A stretch of 64,000 bases of DNA. It comes from Pseudomonas sp. Z8(2022) (lineage in GTDB: Bacteria > Pseudomonadota > Gammaproteobacteria > Pseudomonadales > Pseudomonadaceae). Shown here piece by piece: positions 1 to 6,174 of this stretch. A program made the translations under genes and the position numbers. Under the pieces are notes generated by a model. It was not told the DNA's origin. It searched no databases and saw nothing but the letters and a program-made list of their open reading frames with translations. Location of the stretch: the NCBI RefSeq assembly GCF_025837155.1, contig NZ_CP107549.1, forward strand, positions 1,736,001-1,800,000, written 5' to 3'. Positions within the stretch are counted from its first letter, which is position 1. Each line of letters opens with the position of its first letter.

Positions 1-178
1 AGATACCGCCGCCGTGAATGGCCCAGAGGTCGCCCGACAGGCCCTCTCGAGGGTTGCTACGGTTGAGGTTGTTCTCCAGCCAGACGAAATAGAAGGATGC
101 GCCGATCCAGGCGATACCGGTGATCATATGGATCCAGCGGATGCCCAGGTTTAGCCATTCAGTGAAATGTGCTTCCAC
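1..178 (-). CDS. puuD: Urate hydroxylase PuuD, N-terminal part (cut by window edge)
   Basis: This is the start of a membrane-bound urate oxidase that converts urate to 5-hydroxyisourate. Only about 59 residues are visible; the rest, including the C-terminal cytochrome c domain expected for the family, lies left of base 1. The N-terminus reads VEAHFTEWLNLGIRW, then a hydrophobic segment with WIGASFYFVWLENNLNR and GDLWAIHGGG, which is characteristic of PuuD. The start is GTG at 176-178, with an AGAGG-type ribosome-binding site about 8 bases upstream; no in-frame ATG lies nearby. It is the last gene of the leftward purine cluster and follows allA. The family assignment is firm, but completeness cannot be judged. 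Confidence 0.85.
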   Translation of the reverse strand, partial: MEAHFTEWLNLGIRWIHMITGIAWIGASFYFVWLENNLNRSNPREGLSGDLWAIHGGGI

Positions 179-225
179 GATTCGTACCTCTTCCCCGGGG
201 GAGGCACGCCAGCCCCGGGCTTCTC

Positions 226-729
226 TTATTGGTGGGGGTTGAGGAGAAGGAACTCGTCCTCATTGAAGAAATGCTCATCGCAGTTGTTGCCGGAACCACT
301 GCGATCAACCACCAGGAAGTCATCCCGCTTTTCGATCGTCAGCACCGGATGGTGCCAGACGCCGCGATGGTAATTGACGCCCTGCCTGCCATTGCTGAGG
401 AAGGCACGGACGGACCCTGATACAGGTACATCGCCAAGTGGCGCGACCACGATCAGAAAGGGGTTGCCGAGCAGCGGGATGAAAGCCTGGCTGCCCAGCG
501 GATGGCGTTCCAGCATGCGGATGGTCACCGGCCTTTCCAGCATTTCGGCGCTGAAGATGCTGATGATGGCCTTGTCCTCCGGCTGTGCGGTCTCCACGGT
601 GGCCAGCTTGTGATAGCGGCGGGTGGAGCCGTTGTTGATCATGAAAAACTCGCTGCCCTCGGTTTCGATCACGTCACCGAAGGGGGCGAAGGCTTCTTTG
701 CTCAGAGGCTCGATGGTCAGGGTGCGCAT
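226..729 (-). CDS. allA: Ureidoglycolate lyase
   Basis: The 167-residue protein has the length and sequence of AllA, the cupin-fold lyase that splits ureidoglycolate into glyoxylate and urea at the end of purine degradation. It opens MRTLTIEPLSKEAFAPFGDVIE. The conserved cupin stretch NYHRGVWHHPVL lies around residue 120, followed by FLVVDRSG near the C-terminus. It is cytoplasmic. It lies 39 bases downstream of uraD on the same strand and just ahead of puuD, so it is probably in the same operon. In P. aeruginosa, as I recall, an allantoicase gene sits between allA and uraD; here there is no room for one. The ribosome-binding site before the ATG is weak. Confidence 0.93.
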   Translation of the reverse strand: MRTLTIEPLSKEAFAPFGDVIETEGSEFFMINNGSTRRYHKLATVETAQPEDKAIISIFSAEMLERPVTIRMLERHPLGSQAFIPLLGNPFLIVVAPLGDVPVSGSVRAFLSNGRQGVNYHRGVWHHPVLTIEKRDDFLVVDRSGSGNNCDEHFFNEDEFLLLNPHQ

Positions 730-768
730 GGTTGTTCTACTTGTTCTGTGCGATTGGGGGCTGCAGCG

Positions 769-1284
769 TTACATCTGCTGCAGGCGGAAGAGGGCAATCT
801 TGTTGATCTCGGCCAGCGCAGTGGCGAATTCCTGCTCCGGCGTGTTGTGAATGCGCTCCTCGAAGGCTGCCAGAATCTGGTGGCGATTGCTGCCCTTGAC
901 GGCCTTGATGAACGGAAAGCCGAACTTGGCCTTGTAGGCGTCGTTGAGTTCGGTGAAGCGGGCGAACTCCTCGGCGGTGCATTCGTGGATGCCGGCACCG
1001 GATTGTTCGGCGGTGCTGGAGGCGGTCAGTTCGCCGCGCACGGCGGCCTTGCCGGCAAGATCCGGGTGAGCATTGATCAGCGCAAGCTGTTGCTCGTGGC
1101 TGGCCGACAGGAGGATGTCGGCCATGCGCTGCTGCAGGCCGTCGATGTCATCTACCGAAGCGTCCACACCGAGGTCATAGGCCTTTTCGGCCACCCAGGG
1201 CGAGTGCTCGTAAATGTCGGCAAAGGCGGCGACGAATGCTTCACGGCTCAGTTGGGACGGGGTGAGGGTCTGAAAACGGCTCAT
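769..1284 (-). CDS. uraD: OHCU decarboxylase
   Basis: The 171-residue enzyme decarboxylates 2-oxo-4-hydroxy-4-carboxy-5-ureidoimidazoline to S-allantoin, the third step from urate. Family motifs are present: NAHPDLAGKAAVRGELT (catalytic His and substrate loop, about residues 65-80), STAEQSGAGI, and NDAYKAKFGFPFIKAVKG (about residues 105-122). The ATG at 1282-1284 was chosen because MSRFQTLTPSQLSREAFV matches the family start and because it overlaps the puuE stop by four bases (ATGA). That overlap implies translational coupling with puuE. A longer reading frame upstream only runs into puuE. Confidence 0.94.
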   Translation of the reverse strand: MSRFQTLTPSQLSREAFVAAFADIYEHSPWVAEKAYDLGVDASVDDIDGLQQRMADILLSASHEQQLALINAHPDLAGKAAVRGELTASSTAEQSGAGIHECTAEEFARFTELNDAYKAKFGFPFIKAVKGSNRHQILAAFEERIHNTPEQEFATALAEINKIALFRLQQM

Positions 1285-2222
1285 GGGCGGCTCTCTTGTT
1301 CGGTCGCGCGGAAGGGGTGGGTAGCGTGCCAGTGCCTGGCGATATCGACGCGGCGGGCGCACCAGACCTTGTCATGGCTCTTCACATACTCGATGAAGCG
1401 CGCCAGTGAGGCCAGGCGAGCCGGGCGGCCGAGCAGGCGGCAGTGCATGCCGATCGACAGCATCTTCGGTGCGCCGGCCTGGCCCTCGGCGTAGAGCACG
1501 TCGAAGGCATCCTTGAGGTATTCGAAGAAATCGTCACCCTTGTTGAAGCCCTGTACCTGGGTGAAGCGCATGTCGTTGGTGTCCAGGGTGTAGGGGATCA
1601 CCAGGTGCGGTTTTTCCGGCGTGCTGGCCGGGTCCCAGTAGGGCAGGTCGTCATCGTAGGTGTCGGAGTCGTAGAGGAAGCCGCCTTCCTCGCGCACGAT
1701 GCGACGGGTGTTCGGGCCGAGGCGGCCGGTGTACCAGCCCAGCGGGCGCTCGCCGGTCAGCTCGGTGAGAATGCGAATGGCCTCGTACATGTGCTCACGC
1801 TCGGTGGCTTCGTCCATGTACTGATAGTCGATCCAGCGGTAGCCGTGGCTGCAGATCTCGTGACCGGCGGCGACCATCTGCCTGATCACTTCGGGGTGAC
1901 GCTGGGCGGCCATGGCCACGGCGAAGATGGTCAGCGGAATGTCGTGCTTCTTGAACAGGTCGAGCAGTCGCCATACGCCGGCGCGGCTGCCGTATTCGTA
2001 GAGCGACTCCATGCACAGATTGCGTTGGCCCTGCAGCGGCTGGGCGGCGACCATCTCGGAAAGAAACGCCTCGGATTCCTTGTCCCCATGGAGGATGTTG
2101 CGTTCGCCGCCTTCCTCGTAGTTGAGCACGAAGGAGAGGGCGATACGGGCGTCGCCCGGCCAGTGCGGATGGGGCGGGTTTGCGCCGTAGCCGATCAGAT
2201 CGCGTGGGTAATCAGCGTTCAC
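1281..2222 (-). CDS. puuE: Allantoinase PuuE (polysaccharide-deacetylase family)
   Basis: The 313-residue protein belongs to the cofactor-light PuuE allantoinases, which have a NodB/polysaccharide-deacetylase fold and hydrolyse allantoin to allantoate. Diagnostic pieces are YPRDLIGYGANPPHPHWPGDARIALSFVLNYEEGGE at the N-terminus, CMESLYEYGSRAGVWRLL, and GHEICSHGYRWIDYQ (metal-site His pair). A GTG start at 2220-2222 is preferred: an AGGAAG site sits seven bases upstream, and the family begins NADYPRDLIGYG. An ATG 84 bases further up (2306) would add a tail reading through the operator. It is the first gene of the leftward uraD-allA-puuD unit. A TTGTATACAA operator lies 75 bases upstream. Confidence 0.94.
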   Translation of the reverse strand: MNADYPRDLIGYGANPPHPHWPGDARIALSFVLNYEEGGERNILHGDKESEAFLSEMVAAQPLQGQRNLCMESLYEYGSRAGVWRLLDLFKKHDIPLTIFAVAMAAQRHPEVIRQMVAAGHEICSHGYRWIDYQYMDEATEREHMYEAIRILTELTGERPLGWYTGRLGPNTRRIVREEGGFLYDSDTYDDDLPYWDPASTPEKPHLVIPYTLDTNDMRFTQVQGFNKGDDFFEYLKDAFDVLYAEGQAGAPKMLSIGMHCRLLGRPARLASLARFIEYVKSHDKVWCARRVDIARHWHATHPFRATEQESRP

Positions 2223-2296
2223 TGCAGTCTTCCTATCTGGAGCGTTGCGGTCACTGCGTGCCGGATAATCGACGGCTACGCGACCGGGACGAGTAA

Positions 2297-2306
2297 TTGT
2301 ATACAA
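2297..2306. promoter_or_regulatory. GntR-type operator, puuE copy
   Basis: TTGTATACAA is a perfect 10-base palindrome. It overlaps a TACAAT hexamer on the minus strand that could be the puuE -10 element. The same motif recurs at 2478, 4781 and 5112, always in front of purine genes or the gntR gene itself. It fits the GTNNAC-centred palindromes bound by FadR-subfamily GntR proteins. The binding protein is inferred to be the regulator at 5225-5992. Confidence 0.7.
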
Positions 2307-2477
2307 AGTTGTTGGGAGTTTGTAAATCGACTTTTCATCCTTTTCTTCGCGATATGCCCGAGCGTGAAAATTGTCCGGGTGGCCAGCAATTCACCCTGAC
2401 AGAGGCGTTATAGCGGGCTTTCGATGAAATCTGATGTGAACCGATTTGGTGCGTTAATGGCAAGGGTGTCGATTTTA

Positions 2478-2487
2478 TTGTGTACAA
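2478..2487. promoter_or_regulatory. GntR-type operator, uraH copy
   Basis: TTGTGTACAA is identical to the copy in front of the gntR gene at 5112 and differs from the puuE and permease copies at one position. It lies about 135 bases upstream of uraH, next to AT-rich sequence (TATATT at 2506) that could form part of the promoter. Confidence 0.68.
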
Positions 2488-2623
2488 TTCTGGCTAGAAA
2501 TGTTTTATATTCGACCTGCATGCTATCCTGCCGTAGCGTCGCAGCAGTGCGACGAGTCGATTTCAACCGAGTAGAGGAGGTGTGGTGTTCGTCAGGCGCT
2601 CGCGCCACGAGCATCCGAGACCC

Positions 2624-2977
2624 ATGGGACGTTTGACAACACATGTACTGGATGCCGCTCACGGCTGCCCAGGGAGTGATATCAAGGTCGAGCTGTATCG
2701 CGTCGAAGGCGCGCAGCTGGAGCTGATCAACAGCGTAACCACCAATCACGACGGCCGTTGCGATGCGCCGGTGCTGCAAGGCGAGGACTACCGTACGGGC
2801 GTGTATCAGCTGCACTTCCATGCCGGCGACTACTACCGCGCCCGTGGCGTGAAGCTGCCGGAACCGGCCTTTCTCGACGTGGTCGTTCTGCGCTTCGGTA
2901 TCGATGCCGGTCAGGAGCATTACCACGTGCCACTGCTGATTTCTCCCTACAGCTACTCTACCTATCGCGGTAGCTGA
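2624..2977 (+). CDS. uraH: 5-hydroxyisourate hydrolase
   Basis: The 117-residue transthyretin-related enzyme converts 5-hydroxyisourate to OHCU, the step between PuuD and UraD. It starts MGRLTTHVLDAAHGCPG and ends in the canonical YRGS C-terminal tetrapeptide; the HVLD His, the NHDGRCD loop and the YYHVPLLISPYSYSTYRGS end form the active site of the family. The ATG at 2624 fits the family N-terminus but has only a weak GAGA upstream. A strong AGAGGAGG ends at 2580, next to in-frame GTG codons at 2582 and 2585, so a 13-14 residue longer product is possible. It is transcribed alone, away from puuE, and ends in the terminator at 3039. Confidence 0.93.
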   Translation: MGRLTTHVLDAAHGCPGSDIKVELYRVEGAQLELINSVTTNHDGRCDAPVLQGEDYRTGVYQLHFHAGDYYRARGVKLPEPAFLDVVVLRFGIDAGQEHYHVPLLISPYSYSTYRGS

Positions 2978-3038
2978 TGACGGGCGGGTTACCCGCCAGA
3001 CGAATGCTTGTCACCCTCAGACTCGTTTGAGTCCCTAT

Positions 3039-3066
3039 GCCCGCTCACACTGCGGGCTTTTTTTTC
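3039..3066 (+). terminator. Rho-independent terminator of uraH
   Basis: The stem GCCCGC / GCGGGC with loop TCACACT is followed by eight T residues on the plus strand, about 60 bases past the uraH stop. Confidence 0.85.
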
Positions 3067-3136
3067 GCCTGCATTTCAGGGTTCCTGCTGGGGAGGCGCG
3101 CCGGCTCCAACTCGTTGCGCCTGTTGAAACAGTACC

Positions 3137-3188
3137 GGTGCGCATGGCGCACCTTAACGAGCGACCCGTAGCCCGGACGCAATCCGGG
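3137..3188. repeat. Two adjacent hairpin repeats (REP-like)
   Basis: A perfect inverted repeat GGTGCGC-ATG-GCGCACC (3137-3153) is followed by CCCGGA-CGCAA-TCCGGG (3172-3188). The second, preceded by GTAG, resembles short palindromes I recall as common between genes in mendocina-type Pseudomonas genomes. The first arm pair recurs at 52289-52305 with a different loop. Confidence 0.6.
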
Positions 3189-3240
3189 GACGGCGCCGTG
3201 TTTGCGGCGGATGAATCTGGCTGACGTTGCTGGGGCAAAC

Positions 3241-3270
3241 GAAAAAACCCGGCACAAGGCCGGGGTTTCG
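3241..3270 (-). terminator. Rho-independent terminator of the purine permease
   Basis: Read on the minus strand, CCCGGC-CTTGT-GCCGGG is followed by TTTTTT, about 25 bases beyond the permease stop codon. Confidence 0.85.
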
Positions 3271-3292
3271 CTCAGCACCTGGTTGTTGGCCG

Positions 3293-4633
3293 TCAGAGGA
3301 AGGCGAACTTGGCGATGAAGATGATGCACAGGGCGTACAGGCTCAGCGACACCTTGTCACCCTGGCCGGTGAGCAGTTTCAGTGTGGCGTAGGTGAGGAA
3401 GCCCAGGGCGATGCCGTTGGCGATGGAGAAGGTCAGCGGCATCATCACCACGGTGACGATGGCCGGAATGGTGTCGGTGTGATCCTTCCAGTCGATGTGC
3501 GCCATGCCGCTCATCATCAGCATCGCCACGTAGATCAGCGCACCTGCGGTGGCATAGGCGGGAATCATGCCGGCCAGCGGTGCGAAGAACATTGCGGCGA
3601 GGAACAGGATGCCGACGGTGATGGCGGTCAGTCCGGTGCGACCACCAGCAGCGACGCCGGCTGCGCTTTCGACGTAGCTGGTTACCGGTGGGCAGCCGAC
3701 CATCGCGCCCACCACACTGGAAGTGGAGTCGGCTTTCAGCGCGCGGGACAGGTTCTGAATCTTGCCGTCTTCATCCACCAGGTTGGCGCGGTGGGCAACG
3801 CCCATCAGAGTGCCGGCGGTGTCGAACATGTTCACGAAGAGGAAGGCCAGGATTACGCTGATCATTGCCACGTTGAAGGCGCCGGCGATGTCCATCGCCA
3901 GGAAGGTCGGCGCCAGGCTCGGCGGCATCGATACCAGGCCGCCGTATTCCACCAGACCCAGGGCCCAGCCGATGGCTGTCACGCCGAGCATGCTGAACAG
4001 GATGGCGCCAAACACGTTGCGGTGGCTGAGCACGGCGATCAGCAGGAAGCAGACGGCGGCGAGCAGCGCAGTAGGATTGCCGAACGAGCCCATGGTCAGC
4101 AGGGTGGCCGGGCTGTCGACGACGATGCCGGCGGTTTTCAGACCGATCAGGCCTAGGAACAGGCCGACCCCGGCGCCCATGGCGAAGCGCAGACTCATCG
4201 GAATGCTGTTGAGCAGCCATTCACGGATCTTCGACAGGCTCATGAACATGAACAGCACGCCGGAGATGAATACTGCGCCCAGAGCGATCTGCCAGCTGTA
4301 GCCCATTTCACCGACAACGGTGTAGGTGAAGAAGGCGTTCAGGCCCATCCCTGGCGCCAGGCCGACCGGCCAGTTGGCGTACAGACCCATGAGGAAGCAG
4401 CCCAGGGCTGCGCCGATGCAGGTCGCGACGAAGGCGGCGCCGTGATCGATGCCGGCGCCGGCCATGATGTTGGGGTTGACGAAGATGATGTAGGCCATGG
4501 TGACGAAGGTCGTCAGGCCGGCCAGCAGCTCGGTCTTGATGGTGGTGCGGTGCTCGGTCAGTTTGAAGAAGCGGTCGAGCAGGCCGCCTCTTGCCAGTTG
4601 ATTCGCGTGTTGTTCTTGTTTGACGCTTTCCAC
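3293..4633 (-). CDS. Purine permease, NCS2/AzgA-PbuG type
   Basis: The 446-residue inner-membrane protein has about a dozen hydrophobic segments and belongs to the AzgA/PbuG/AdeP branch of nucleobase transporters, which import adenine, guanine or hypoxanthine by proton symport. Recognisable pieces are ELLAGLTTFVTMAYIIFVNPNIM (about residues 35-57), GLAPGMGLNAFFTYTVV (about 90-107), FVNMFDTAGTLMGVAHRANLVDEDG and ADSTSSVVGAMVGCPPVTSYVESAAGVAAGGRTGLTA. The last is the substrate-site region of the family. The exact purine cannot be read from sequence; context supports a feed into XdhABC/GuaD. The start is GTG at 4631-4633, with GAGGAG eight bases upstream. Its promoter carries both operator types of the locus. 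Confidence 0.88.
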   Translation of the reverse strand: MESVKQEQHANQLARGGLLDRFFKLTEHRTTIKTELLAGLTTFVTMAYIIFVNPNIMAGAGIDHGAAFVATCIGAALGCFLMGLYANWPVGLAPGMGLNAFFTYTVVGEMGYSWQIALGAVFISGVLFMFMSLSKIREWLLNSIPMSLRFAMGAGVGLFLGLIGLKTAGIVVDSPATLLTMGSFGNPTALLAAVCFLLIAVLSHRNVFGAILFSMLGVTAIGWALGLVEYGGLVSMPPSLAPTFLAMDIAGAFNVAMISVILAFLFVNMFDTAGTLMGVAHRANLVDEDGKIQNLSRALKADSTSSVVGAMVGCPPVTSYVESAAGVAAGGRTGLTAITVGILFLAAMFFAPLAGMIPAYATAGALIYVAMLMMSGMAHIDWKDHTDTIPAIVTVVMMPLTFSIANGIALGFLTYATLKLLTGQGDKVSLSLYALCIIFIAKFAFL

Positions 4634-4738
4634 AGCGGGTACTCCTCATCTCTCTTGTTGTGTACCGCCCAGAGCGTTGCGCAAGGCTGGGCTCTCTGAG
4701 GCAGGCGGTGTTTTCGATGGTGCTTCCTGGCTAAGTTA

Positions 4739-4754
4739 TTGACCGAGCGGTCAA
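4739..4754. promoter_or_regulatory. TTGACC-N4-GGTCAA operator downstream of the permease promoter
   Basis: TTGACC-GAGC-GGTCAA is a perfect 16-base inverted repeat. It would lie roughly at +11 to +26 of the inferred permease transcript, a position suited to blocking transcription. The same half-sites occur in the xdhA/gntR intergenic region at 12649-12676, suggesting one regulator acts on both. Confidence 0.6.
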
Positions 4755-4771
4755 GAAGTCACTCAGGCGCG

Positions 4772-4799
4772 ATTATGATGTTGTATACAAAAAATGCAA
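4772..4799 (-). promoter_or_regulatory. Candidate permease promoter with operator in the spacer
   Basis: On the minus strand, TTGCAT (4799-4794) and CATAAT (4777-4772) are separated by 16 bases, a plausible sigma-70 promoter. The operator TTGTATACAA (4781-4790) lies wholly inside the spacer, so a protein bound there should exclude RNA polymerase. This is read by eye; no start site has been mapped. Confidence 0.5.
4781..4790. promoter_or_regulatory. GntR-type operator, permease copy
   Basis: TTGTATACAA is identical to the puuE copy at 2297 and is placed between the candidate -35 and -10 of the permease promoter. Confidence 0.7.
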
Positions 4800-5111
4800 T
4801 TAATGTTTTTAATGTTGCGTTAATCGCACCAGTCGCCCATGCTGCTGCCAATCAGAGCGTATTTGGCGACAATTCGCAGGAGAGCCTATTTAATTCCTTT
4901 AAAAACAACGGGATATGAATGTGGCGCGTCTTGTGAGGTCAGGGGCAGGAATACCGGGTTGCCAGCCTTTCGAAGCCCTTATCTGCTAATGAACTGAGAA
5001 GGCAGCTATATATAAGGAAAGGATTTGTTGCGCTGAACCCTGTCCCGGGCATTGAACCGCCAGTAGCCAGCGTGTGATGTCATGCAGTGATTGGTGTGAT
5101 GGCTGTTTGAT

Positions 5112-5121
5112 TTGTGTACAA
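5112..5121. promoter_or_regulatory. GntR-type operator, autoregulatory copy
   Basis: TTGTGTACAA lies about 105 bases upstream of the gntR start and overlaps TACAAT (5117-5122), a possible -10 element. The placement suggests the regulator controls its own gene. Confidence 0.65.
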
Positions 5122-5224
5122 TTGTCCCAATTCTTTTCTGATGTTTTTCGCTCGGTGCTTGTCAGCTACCGGGTAGAACACAGTAGAGTCGCACTGTCGC
5201 CGACTCTCATTGACGCGAGCCAGA

Positions 5225-5992
5225 ATGAACGATCAATTGCAGCCTCTTAAGAAGCAGCCGCGTGCGGGCAAAAGCAGCCGCAGCGGGACTCAGGACGATG
5301 TCGTATATGCCCATATCTTCGATGCCATTCTTGAGCAGCGCCTGGCACCAGGCACCAAGCTGAGTGAAGAGGCGTTGGGCGAGATCTTCGGCGTCAGTCG
5401 CACCATCATTCGTCGCGCCCTGTCGCGCCTGGCCCATGAAGGGGTGGTGCTGCTGCGACCGAATCGCGGGGCGGTAGTGGCCAGCCCGAGCGTCGACGAA
5501 GCCCGGCAGATCTTCTACGCGCGCCGCCTGGTTGAGCGAGCCATCACCGAGCTGGCCGTCGAGCATGCCACCGCCGAACAGCTGGCCGAGCTGCGGCAGA
5601 TGGTCAAGGACGAGCAGGACAGCTTCTCCCGTGGCGATCGTGGCGCTGGTATCCGTCTGTCCGGCGAGTTTCACCTGAAACTGGCCGAGGCTGCGCGCAA
5701 TGCGCCGCTGGTGAGCTTCCAGCGCAGCCTGGTGTCGCAGACCTCGCTGATCATTGCCCAATACGAAAGCGGCAGCCGCTCGCACTGTTCCTACGACGAG
5801 CACAACCAGTTGATCGATGCCATCGAGGCGCGCGATGCCGAGCGTGCGGTGCAGTTGATGATGCATCACATGGATCACATCGACAGCAAGCTGAACCTGG
5901 ACGAGGAAAGTGCCTCGGACGATCTGCACGCAGTGTTCTCGCACCTGTTGCAGACCAAGAAGAAGCCGGGCCGCAGCGCCGCCAATCGCTGA
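5225..5992 (+). CDS. GntR/FadR-subfamily regulator of purine catabolism
   Basis: The 255-residue protein has an N-terminal winged helix-turn-helix (about residues 25-90, with LAPGTKLSEEALGEIFGVSRTIIRRALSRLAHEGVV) and a C-terminal FCD ligand domain. FCD features are GEFHLKLAEAARN and DEHNQLIDAIEARDAERAV with MMHHMDHI, which keep the metal-binding histidines. The ATG at 5225 is preferred over an upstream TTG at 5210 because MNDQLQPLKKQPRAGKS looks like the family N-terminus; the ribosome-binding site is weak. It faces the permease across a region with two TTGTRTACAA sites and ends at a strong terminator. A role as repressor of puuE, uraH and the permease is inferred from those sites; the effector is unknown. 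Confidence 0.87.
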   Translation: MNDQLQPLKKQPRAGKSSRSGTQDDVVYAHIFDAILEQRLAPGTKLSEEALGEIFGVSRTIIRRALSRLAHEGVVLLRPNRGAVVASPSVDEARQIFYARRLVERAITELAVEHATAEQLAELRQMVKDEQDSFSRGDRGAGIRLSGEFHLKLAEAARNAPLVSFQRSLVSQTSLIIAQYESGSRSHCSYDEHNQLIDAIEARDAERAVQLMMHHMDHIDSKLNLDEESASDDLHAVFSHLLQTKKKPGRSAANR

Positions 5993-6008
5993 CCGACTGC
6001 GTGTCATG

Positions 6009-6042
6009 AAAAAGCCCCGATGTTCGCGCATCGGGGCTTTTT
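6009..6042. terminator. Bidirectional terminator between gntR and guaD
   Basis: A 14-base stem, AAAAAGCCCCGATG with its complement around loop TTCGCG, gives T-runs on both strands. It can serve gntR on the plus strand; guaD stops further away at 6175. Confidence 0.88.
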
Positions 6043-6080
6043 CGTTGTGGCGACGATCTGGCCGAGGTGAGGCACGCTTG

Positions 6081-6154
6081 GGTAGGAGCGAATTCATTCG
6101 CGATGCTGTCGAGCCTTGCCTACGCCCTGATCGCGGATCAATCCGCTCCTACCA
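6081..6154. repeat. Paired REP element (GTAGGAGCG type)
   Basis: Two related palindromic units face each other: GTAGGAGCGAATTCATTCGC at the left and GCGGATCAATCCGCTCCTAC at the right. This is a common extragenic repeat type in Pseudomonas. It lies between the gntR terminator and the guaD stop. Confidence 0.75.
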
Positions 6155-6174
6155 GGGCGCGCAGATGATCGATT

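Larger units (their letters stand above)
2223..2623. promoter_or_regulatory. Divergent puuE / uraH control region
   Basis: This 400-base stretch separates the leftward puuE unit from the rightward uraH gene and holds no convincing gene of its own. It contains one perfect TTGTATACAA palindrome on the puuE side and one TTGTGTACAA on the uraH side. It is markedly AT-richer than the flanking genes. The puuE-side palindrome overlaps a TACAAT -10-like hexamer on the minus strand. Promoter positions are inferred by eye. Confidence 0.7.
2978..3292. other. Intergenic stretch between uraH and the permease
   Basis: This 315-base stretch holds no gene. It contains the uraH terminator (3039-3066), two hairpin repeats (3137-3188) and the permease terminator read on the other strand (3241-3270). 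The reading frames seen here start inside repeats and have no ribosome-binding site. Confidence 0.7.
4634..5224. promoter_or_regulatory. Divergent permease / gntR control region
   Basis: This 590-base AT-rich stretch holds no credible gene on either strand. It carries the permease promoter and its two operators (4739-4754, 4781-4790) on the left and the gntR operator (5112-5121) on the right. Between about 4800 and 5100 I see only AT-rich sequence with short TTAATG repeats and no stable RNA fold that I can name. An imperfect operator copy, TTGTGTACCG, lies at 4658-4667. Confidence 0.6.

Noticed and set aside
2408-2926. A 172-codon minus-strand frame opposite uraH
   Set aside because: It is a shadow across uraH and its promoter region, with no ribosome-binding site and no recognisable motif.
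4791-5100. AT-rich leader searched for a purine riboswitch
   Set aside because: I could not find the conserved three-way junction bases of a purine aptamer, and the protein operators explain control better.
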